In this document: positions 59,501 through 64,000 of the stretch, piece after piece
How positions within the stretch are numbered: the first letter of the stretch is position 1
How the letters are laid out: each line of letters begins with the position of its first letter
Position numbers and translations under genes: made by a program
DNA from: Kribbella monticola
GTDB lineage: Bacteria > Actinomycetota > Actinomycetes > Propionibacteriales > Kribbellaceae
Assembly: GCF_003261635.1 (NCBI RefSeq)
Contig: NZ_QFXK01000035.1
Location: 540,390-604,389, forward strand
Direction: 5' to 3'
DNA: 64,000 nt
Notes under the pieces: model-generated
The model's input: the letters and a program-made list of their open reading frames with translations, nothing else
Told to the model about the DNA's origin: nothing
Databases searched by the model: none

Positions 59501-60335
59501 CCGGGGTCACCACAACCTTTGCCCACGGCAACGGCTCGGTGTACGGCGAGGTGTCGGCGCGGTAGGTCCATTGACCACTCCAGACCCCGACCCGGCTCGT
59601 CCCGTCGGCAGCCTTCCGTGCGCGATGCCAGAACCGGGCGCCGTCGTCGACGGACTGCCCAGACGGCTTGTCGTACGTCGAATTCGTCTCGATCCCGGCC
59701 GCGAGTCCGCTCGTGTTCACGAACGCGTACGTCGCTCCGGTGGGCGCGGCCTCGGCTGCGGTGGCAGCGGTGACCGGGGTGATCTTGTCGGCCGTGCGAG
59801 TGGAGTCCGGATCGAGCGTCGTGAACGCGGTGGTCGCGCCGTCGTCACTGCTCGCCACGGAGACCAGGTCCTGGTCCGGGATGTCGATGGTGTTCACCCG
59901 GGTTGTCTCGGTGTCCCGGACGGCGTCGATCTTGAACGTGGTGATCCGGCCGGCGAGCGTGAGGCTGGCGTCGAGCTCGACACCGGGGAGGGCGTCGAAG
60001 GCGAGCTTGTAGTCGGCTCGGCTGCCGTCGGTGCTGACGGTCGGTAGGTCGGTGAGCCGGGCGGTACGGGCCGTCCCGTTGATGGTGACGGTGGAGATGG
60101 CGTCGGGCTGACCGCCGAGCGTCTTGCCGGACGCGTTGTCGGCGTACTGGATGACGCGCGGGAAGTCGCTGCCGACGGTCACGGTCAGGTTGGCCGAGTG
60201 CAAGGTCAGCGGCGCTGCGGTCGGCGCGGTCGGCGCGGTCGGCGCGGTTTGGGAGGCCGTGGCCGACGGTGCCAGTAACAGGCCGCCGGTCAGGGCGAGA
60301 GCAGCGGTCAGGGCCGCTGGGCGGAGGGGAATCAC
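56535..60335 (-). CDS. Secreted endo-alpha-N-acetylgalactosaminidase, GH101 family
   Basis: The product has 1266 residues and starts at GTG 60335 with GAGGAG 8 nt upstream. A signal peptide is followed by a repetitive APTAPTAP linker (9-bp tandem repeats near 60218-60250). The catalytic region contains YIDVYYQSGW with nucleophile Asp463 and IATEWADRHE with acid/base Glu489, then DLDYGGPTNKGLN and EFEGWTGE, all GH101 features. C-terminal modules include beta-sandwich carbohydrate-binding domains and a final CBM32/F5-F8-type discoidin domain (about 1120-1266). It releases Gal-beta-1,3-GalNAc from O-glycosylated proteins. The nucleophile-to-acid spacing is 26 residues, against about 32 recalled for the pneumococcal enzyme, suggesting a shorter loop. 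Confidence 0.9.
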   Translation of the reverse strand: MIPLRPAALTAALALTGGLLLAPSATASQTAPTAPTAPTAAPLTLHSANLTVTVGSDFPRVIQYADNASGKTLGGQPDAISTVTINGTARTARLTDLPTVSTDGSRADYKLAFDALPGVELDASLTLAGRITTFKIDAVRDTETTRVNTIDIPDQDLVSVASSDDGATTAFTTLDPDSTRTADKITPVTAATAAEAAPTGATYAFVNTSGLAAGIETNSTYDKPSGQSVDDGARFWHRARKAADGTSRVGVWSGQWTYRADTSPYTEPLPWAKVVVTPDANGDKTVDWQDGAIAFRSIMVEPKGGDLVKDRVITHIPFNFASQATHPFLRTLDDVKRISLATDGLGQLALLKGYGSEGHDSAHPDYGGNYNVRAGGLTDLNTLLKKGKGWNAAFGVHVNATESYPEANAFSEDLVDKSAKGWNWLNQSYYIKQRPDLASGNIVKRFQQLRDETDKNLQELYIDVYYQSGWLADGLTRQLADQGWQIATEWADRHERTSLWSHWANDLDYGGPTNKGLNSKIIRFARNHEKDVWNADPILGQASIVEFEGWTGETDWNKFYANVWQRNLPAKFLQQQKILDWNSNDITFTGGIRGAVENGRRTLYAGTAKVLDGDKYLLPWDNNKKLYHYNPEGGLTAWRVPAALAATSKFTVYKLTDTGRVKVTTAAVRKGVVTLDAEPGQPYVLYPEVAPKQPAAQWGEGSPVKDPGFNAGNLNVWRPTGFAKIDTLANGQHVAAFGPGTASLQQQLTGLTAGHTYSASAWIEVEPGKSRPTSIDVNGNKVTVTRSTAQNRVASDDKQDAYYQRARVLFDAKGTNATLKISAADGTARVRVDDVRVVESTRPAAGLVDDFEHTDQGWGPFVKGDAGGTTDPRTVLARKHAPYTQAGWNGKLVDDALDGDWSLKSHEENEGLVYRTAPWTVEFKPGHKYKVDFDYESGQAGQYTWVQGVDRPDSVEVHSTPIGAQRTKTAFSQEFVAGCGGDYWVGLRKLSSGGDQADFVIDNFAVTDLGQSDEKADCTSISLSGAGLNGMVSGEANTVVTTFTNNDVVAVNDITMALQAPAGWTVEATTPATHATVAAGTSVTTSWSVIPPAGTPEGKYGLTATGGTASTSAEATLLPPGIVPQSRITVADVSSEDVATGGAAVGALDGDPSTLWHSAWSEVPTPAGYPHHITLDLGTTYQVDGFSYLPRQSGTNGMFKGYEIYVSTDGQTWGSPVRTGEFPNSRDTQRVDFTAKAGRYVKFVGTSSLNGAVFGSAAELNVYGTR

Positions 60336-60372
60336 GAGCGCACTCCTCGGTGGACGGAAGGGGCGATGTCGG

Positions 60373-60402
60373 ATTCTGTGCGCAGGAGCGAGCACGAGTC
60401 AA
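60373..60402 (-). promoter_or_regulatory. Promoter of the GH101 gene
   Basis: On the minus strand TTGACT (60402-60397) and CAGAAT (60378-60373) are spaced by 18 nt, 38 nt upstream of the GTG start. An AT-rich stretch lies further upstream. Confidence 0.5.
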
Positions 60403-60412
60403 GAGAAACGAA

Positions 60413-60433
60413 CACCAATGAACAAAATTAGTG
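60413..60433. promoter_or_regulatory. Inverted repeat upstream of the GH101 promoter
   Basis: CACCAAT (60413-60419) and ATTAGTG (60427-60433) form arms with one mismatch, next to repeated GAAC steps, just upstream of the -35. A repressor or activator site is likely; no regulator gene is adjacent. Confidence 0.4.
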
Positions 60434-60451
60434 AACGTTTAAGCCACCCCA

Positions 60452-60511
60452 AGCCGCTTGCGTCCGAAGGGTCGAGGGGCGGGACCCTCAGTTGTTCGGA
60501 CGCAAGGGGCT
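60452..60511 (-). terminator. Nested hairpin terminator of the fumarylacetoacetase operon
   Basis: Outer arms of 17 bp (60452-60468 and 60495-60511; core CTTGCGTCCGAA) have one mismatch, and AGGGTC/GACCCT (60468-60473, 60483-60488) nests inside. It lies 17 nt past the fahA stop on the minus strand and separates it from the GH101 promoter. Confidence 0.6.
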
Positions 60512-60527
60512 GGTGGAGGAGGTGCGG

Positions 60528-61727
60528 TTAGACGGCGGGGAGGATTTTGCCGGTGACGTCGCCGAGGCCGATGCGGGGGCCGTGGGGGGTGGCGGCCCAG
60601 CCGGTGATGGTGATCTCGTCGCCGTCTTCGAGGAAGGTGCGCTGCTCGCCGTTGACCGTGATCGGCTCGCGGCCGCCCCAGCTGAGTTCGAGGAAGGAGC
60701 CGCGCTGGTCCTTCTCGGCGCCGCTGACCGTGCCCGAGGCGAACAGGTCGCCGGTTCGCACGGAGGCGCCGTTGACCGACAGGTGCGCGAGCATCTGGGC
60801 GGGCGACCAGTACATCTCCTGGTACGGCGGGCTGCTGACCAACTGGCCGTTCCAGCGGACCTCGAACGTGATGTTCAGGTTCGTCAGTTCACCTGCCAGG
60901 TAAGGCAGGACGGCCGGTTCCTGCTTGCCGAGCGGCAACTCGGCCGCTTCGAGCGCATCGAGTGAGACCACCCAGGGCGAGATGGAGGTGGCGAATGACT
61001 TGCCGAGGAAAGGACCGAGCGGGACGTACTCCCACGCCTGGATATCCCTTGCGGACCAGTCGTTCACGAGCACCACGCCGTACACGTGGTCCTTGAAGTC
61101 GTCGACACGGACGCGGCTGCCCAGGGCGGAGGGGGTGCCGACGACGTACCCGAGTTCGACCTCGATGTCGAGGCGCTGCGACGGCCCGTACGTCGGTGCG
61201 TCGTCCGCCGGCGCCTTGCGTTGACCGCTCGGGCGGACGATGTCGGTGCCGCTGGCAACTACTGTGCCGGCGCGGCCGTGATAGCCGACTGGAAGGTGTT
61301 TCCAGTTCGGGAGCAGGGGTTCCGCGTCGGGCCGGAAAAGCCTGCCCACGTTGGATGCGTGGTGCTCCGAAGCGTAGAAATCAACGTAGTCGGCCACCTC
61401 GAACGGGAGCAGCATGGTCACCGCGTCTTGCCGGATCAGGTGCGGCTCGACGGCTGTCTTGTTGGCTTCGTTGCCGACCAGATCGAGCAGCCATTCGCGA
61501 GTCGACTGCCAGGCCGGGCGGCCGAGAGCCAGGAATGCGTTGAGCGACGGCGCTGTGAAGGTCGGTGCGACGTCTGGCAGTCGGTCGGCGGCGAGCGGGG
61601 CCAGGTCGATGAGGTGGTCGCCGATCGCGGCTCCCACCCTCGGGGCTTCGTCGCCGGTCCGGAAGATGCCAAGCGGCAGGTTCTCGGGTCCGAACGGGGA
61701 GTCTGCCGAGATGTCGAGCCAGGTCAC
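60528..61727 (-). CDS. fahA: Fumarylacetoacetase
   Basis: The 399-residue product starts at GTG 61727 with GGAGG 4 nt upstream and overlaps the upstream gene by ATGA; a longer reading is not credible. FAH features: DFYASEHHASNVGRLFRP, HLPVGYHGRAGTVV, RLDIEVELGYVVGTP, VLVNDWSARDIQAWEYVPLGPF and KSFATSISPWVV. It hydrolyses fumarylacetoacetate to fumarate and acetoacetate, the last step of the homogentisate pathway. A maleylacetoacetate isomerase gene is not visible in the window. Confidence 0.96.
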   Translation of the reverse strand: MTWLDISADSPFGPENLPLGIFRTGDEAPRVGAAIGDHLIDLAPLAADRLPDVAPTFTAPSLNAFLALGRPAWQSTREWLLDLVGNEANKTAVEPHLIRQDAVTMLLPFEVADYVDFYASEHHASNVGRLFRPDAEPLLPNWKHLPVGYHGRAGTVVASGTDIVRPSGQRKAPADDAPTYGPSQRLDIEVELGYVVGTPSALGSRVRVDDFKDHVYGVVLVNDWSARDIQAWEYVPLGPFLGKSFATSISPWVVSLDALEAAELPLGKQEPAVLPYLAGELTNLNITFEVRWNGQLVSSPPYQEMYWSPAQMLAHLSVNGASVRTGDLFASGTVSGAEKDQRGSFLELSWGGREPITVNGEQRTFLEDGDEITITGWAATPHGPRIGLGDVTGKILPAV

Positions 61728-62575
61728 TTCGCCTCCAGCAGGCCTAGTGCGGTCAGGTCGTGGCGGGGTTCGTCGATGCTGCAGGAGCCGAACGAGGTGA
61801 ACCATCGCCGCGTGCTCGCAGCCTGATCCTCGGTCAGCTCACGTGCCTTCGCGGCAAGGCTTTCGCCGTCGCGGCTCTCCAGAATCGCCGCCTGTTCGTC
61901 CTGGCTCGAGCCATCCAGCGATGCCCGCGTAGCAAGCAGCACATTCAAGAAGCCGTGATGCTCGAATCCGGTGTCGGCCGCTGTGTGGCGTACTGCGTTG
62001 TGGAGGCCGGCGGTGCACTTGAAGGCGACCTCGCGATCGAGGCAGGCGGTGATGAAGGCTGCAATCTGCTCGGCGGTCGGGAAGAGCGACGGGTCCAGGC
62101 CGCCGGTCCGGAGTTTCGCGGCGTAGCCGGCGTCCGCGACGACGTCGAGCGCCCGCTCCCACGCGCCGTCCAGACCGATCTCGACGAAAGCGTTCTCCTC
62201 GTCCAGGCAGTCGTCGCAGGCGCGGACCACCCGGAGCGCGTTGCGGGACAGGTCGTCCTCGGCGCGCAGGCGGACCTCGATGGCCTTGACGACCACGTCG
62301 GCCGAGCGATCGCCGTACCGGACGGCGGGCTCGATGCCGCCCGCCCCGCCGGTGATGACGACGGAGACCTCGAGCGGGCCGCCGGTCGCGCGGGCCTCGG
62401 CGGCGACCTTCATCAGGTTCTCGTCGGTGCAGACGAACGGTCCGACCAGGTCGGCGTACTCCGCCTGGCGGTGCTCCCGGTGCGCGGCCACGGCTTGGGC
62501 CAGGGGCAACTCCCCGGGCGGGAACATCGCGGCGTCGTCGACCAGGTGCCGGAACAGGGCAGGGGTGGTTGACAT
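61724..62575 (-). CDS. Conserved protein coupled to fumarylacetoacetase
   Basis: The 283-residue product starts at ATG 62575. The sequence contains FRHLVDDAAMFPPGELPLAQAVAAH, GPFVCTDENLMKVA, AYAAKLRTGGLDPSLFP and VAFKCTAGLHNAVRHT. The LRTGG and KCTAGLH stretches suggest a TIM-barrel-like active site. It is coupled to fahA by an ATGA overlap and diverges from homogentisate dioxygenase. It could perform the missing isomerase-type step or a side reaction of tyrosine breakdown; this is an inference from position. Confidence 0.75.
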   Translation of the reverse strand: MSTTPALFRHLVDDAAMFPPGELPLAQAVAAHREHRQAEYADLVGPFVCTDENLMKVAAEARATGGPLEVSVVITGGAGGIEPAVRYGDRSADVVVKAIEVRLRAEDDLSRNALRVVRACDDCLDEENAFVEIGLDGAWERALDVVADAGYAAKLRTGGLDPSLFPTAEQIAAFITACLDREVAFKCTAGLHNAVRHTAADTGFEHHGFLNVLLATRASLDGSSQDEQAAILESRDGESLAAKARELTEDQAASTRRWFTSFGSCSIDEPRHDLTALGLLEAK

Positions 62576-62606
62576 GGCCCCGAGCCTAACGGATGCTTTC
62601 GGTAAG

Positions 62607-62622
62607 CGGACACATGTGTCCG
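62607..62622. promoter_or_regulatory. Perfect 16-bp palindrome between divergent tyrosine-catabolism genes
   Basis: CGGACACATGTGTCCG lies 32 nt upstream of the fahA-operon start and 28 nt upstream of the homogentisate dioxygenase start. Its position makes it the prime operator candidate for both operons. The binding regulator is not known; the Lrp and IclR-like proteins in this window are candidates. Confidence 0.65.
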
Positions 62623-62649
62623 ATAAACGTACTAGATCTGGATGGGGTC

Positions 62650-63852
62650 ATGGTGTTCTACCGGCAGGTCGGGCAGGTTCCGCCGAAGCGGCACACCCAG
62701 TTCCGCAAACCGGACGGCGGGCTGTACTACGAGGAACTGATGGGCGAGGAGGGGTTCTCGTCGGACTCGTCACTGCTGTACCACTCCGGGGTGCCGTCGG
62801 CGATCGTCGACTCCCAGGTGTGGGACCTGCCCGACCTGGCCACGACACCGAACCACCCACTGACCCCGCGGCACCTCAAACTGCACGACCTCTTCGCTCC
62901 CGAGGCGGCCGCCGCGGCCAACGTGGTCGAGCAACGGCGACTGGTGCTGGGCAACGGCGACGTCCGGATCTCGTACGTGGCGGCCGGCCGGCCGTCGCCG
63001 TACTACCGGAACGCGATCGGCGACGAATGTGTGTACGTCGAGAAGGGCTCGGCGACGGTCGAGACGGTCTTCGGTGTACTCGAGGCCGCCGAGGGCGACT
63101 ACGTGCTGATCCCGCGCGCGACGACGCATCGCTGGCTGCCCGGGCCGGACGGCGTCTCGGCGTACTGCATCGAGGCCAACAGCCACATCGCGCCGCCGAA
63201 GCGGTACCTCAGCCGCTACGGGCAGTTCCTCGAACATTCGCCGTACTGCGAACGTGATCTCGTCACACCCGCGTCGGTGTTCGTTGTTGAGGGCAACGAT
63301 GTCGAGGTGCTAGTGAAGCATCGCGGGCACGGGGCGGCGGGGATCGTCGGCAGCCGGATGACGTACGCGACGCATCCCTTCGACGTGGTCGGCTGGGACG
63401 GCTGCCTCTATCCGTACACGTTCAACGTGAGCAACTTCGAGCCGATCACCGGCCGCATCCACCAGCCGCCGCCCGTGCACCAGGTGTTCGAGGGAAACAA
63501 CTTCGTCATCTGCAACTTCGTGCCGCGCAAGGTGGACTACCACCCGCTGTCGGTGCCGGTGCCCTACTACCACTCGAACGTCGACTCCGACGAGGTCATG
63601 TTCTACTGCGGCGGCGACTACGAGGCCCGCAAGGGGTCTGGTATCGGTCTTGGTTCTATCTCGCTTCACCCGGGCGGCTATGCGCACGGGCCTCAGCCGT
63701 CCGCGATCGAGGCGTCGCTGGGTGCGGAAAGCTTCGAAGAGCTGGCGGTCATGGTCGACACCTTCCGCCCCCTCGAACTGGGCGAAGGCGGCGCGGTGGT
63801 GGACGACGGCGCCTACGCCTGGACCTGGTCCGGCCGCCGCCTGAACGACTAA
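62650..63852 (+). CDS. hmgA: Homogentisate 1,2-dioxygenase
   Basis: The 400-residue product starts at ATG 62650 with GGATGGGG just upstream; longer readings run into the palindrome. It shows RHTQFRKPDGGLYYEELMGEEGF at the start, the cupin core, and C-terminal iron-site residues in YYHSNVDSDEVMFY (His and Glu) and HPGGYAHGPQP (His). It cleaves the homogentisate ring to maleylacetoacetate. It diverges from the fahA operon across the palindrome. Confidence 0.95.
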   Translation: MVFYRQVGQVPPKRHTQFRKPDGGLYYEELMGEEGFSSDSSLLYHSGVPSAIVDSQVWDLPDLATTPNHPLTPRHLKLHDLFAPEAAAAANVVEQRRLVLGNGDVRISYVAAGRPSPYYRNAIGDECVYVEKGSATVETVFGVLEAAEGDYVLIPRATTHRWLPGPDGVSAYCIEANSHIAPPKRYLSRYGQFLEHSPYCERDLVTPASVFVVEGNDVEVLVKHRGHGAAGIVGSRMTYATHPFDVVGWDGCLYPYTFNVSNFEPITGRIHQPPPVHQVFEGNNFVICNFVPRKVDYHPLSVPVPYYHSNVDSDEVMFYCGGDYEARKGSGIGLGSISLHPGGYAHGPQPSAIEASLGAESFEELAVMVDTFRPLELGEGGAVVDDGAYAWTWSGRRLND

Positions 63853-63868
63853 CTCCCCTCGAGGCACA

Positions 63869-63893
63869 GCGCCGGCGCAACTACCCCCGGCGC
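63869..63893 (+). terminator. Hairpin downstream of homogentisate dioxygenase
   Basis: GCGCCGG (63869-63875) pairs with CCGGCGC (63887-63893) around an 11-nt loop, 17 nt after the stop codon. Confidence 0.5.
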
Positions 63894-63898
63894 CGACC

Positions 63899-64000
63899 CC
63901 CGCGGCCCACTCCGGCACCCCCGCACGCCGGCACTCCCGCACGCCGGCACGCCCGCACCCGGCGCCCCCGCACCCCGGCACCCCCGCACCCCCGCACCCC
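63899..64000 (+). repeat. C-rich degenerate tandem repeat at the window edge
   Basis: From about 63910 to the end, units such as CCGGCAC, CCCGCACG and CCCGCACC recur with period 7-16 nt. No gene is visible. The array probably continues past the window. Confidence 0.6.

Noticed and set aside
57114..60047. A 977-codon open frame on the plus strand opposite the GH101 gene
   Set aside because: It is the antisense of a gene with signal peptide, catalytic motifs and known family; the translated sequence is Arg/Val/Gly/Leu-rich with no domain, as expected of an antisense frame in high-GC DNA.
1..64000. tRNA, rRNA, CRISPR or insertion sequence
   Set aside because: No T-arm-like GGTTCGAATCC motif in intergenic DNA, no regularly spaced repeats with unique spacers, and no transposase or integrase motif were seen by eye; a covariance-model search would be needed to exclude small RNAs.

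Overview
The window is 64 kb of high-GC actinobacterial chromosome. Short operons with ATGA or GTGA stop/start overlaps, many GTG starts, candidate leaderless promoters, Tat and lipoprotein carbohydrate-binding proteins, DUF3039 and DUF1707 proteins and a DesKR-like two-component style suggest a soil actinomycete of the Nocardioides/Kribbella type; the genus is an inference. I see no rRNA, tRNA, CRISPR array, prophage or intact insertion sequence.

Layout. 0-3 kb: a secreted SGNH esterase diverging from two tandem nucleotidyltransferases. 3-8.5 kb: an alpha-galactosidase operon (GH36 enzyme, two permeases, Tat lipoprotein binding protein, no ATPase). 8.5-10.9 kb: a three-gene ABC-2 exporter on the minus strand. 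11-13.6 kb: DUF1707 protein, small membrane protein and multicopper oxidase. 13.6-15.6 kb: orphan small genes and repeats. 15.7-22.2 kb (minus): sulfite-oxidase-like enzyme, a response regulator/kinase/ABC efflux operon, an EamA transporter and an inositol-monophosphatase-like protein with altered metal ligands. 22.5-31.4 kb: TetR regulator, Baeyer-Villiger-type monooxygenase, three membrane-protein genes around a MerR regulator with palindromic operators, an alpha/beta hydrolase and a class III CoA-transferase. 31.6-36.3 kb: ribose-type ABC importer and its LacI regulator, with matching operators. 36.4-49.3 kb: malic enzyme, VanZ-like, YqgE, DUF3039, a second two-component system, beta-helix protein, DEAH helicase, XRE/SDR pair, MFS exporter and an IclR-like regulator. 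49.3-63.9 kb: tyrosine catabolism (Lrp regulator, 4-hydroxyphenylpyruvate dioxygenase, fumarylacetoacetase with a partner protein, homogentisate dioxygenase) interrupted by a FAD oxidase, a lipoprotein/OmpR/kinase set resembling CseA-CseB-CseC, and a large secreted GH101 endo-alpha-N-acetylgalactosaminidase.

The most interesting item is the 603-residue membrane protein at 27201-29012. It carries two tandem motifs of the form D-x3-H-x5-D-x(5-6)-P-x-H about 78 residues apart, followed by a large extracytoplasmic domain and a last membrane helix. The motif layout resembles the two metal sites of PmoC/AmoC in copper membrane monooxygenases. Its neighbours (Baeyer-Villiger-type monooxygenase, alpha/beta hydrolase, CoA-transferase) would fit a hydroxylation, ester formation, hydrolysis and CoA activation route. 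This is a hypothesis from motif spacing and context, not a demonstrated function.

Intergenic regions hold several long nested inverted repeats (60-106 bp) and a short repeat family.
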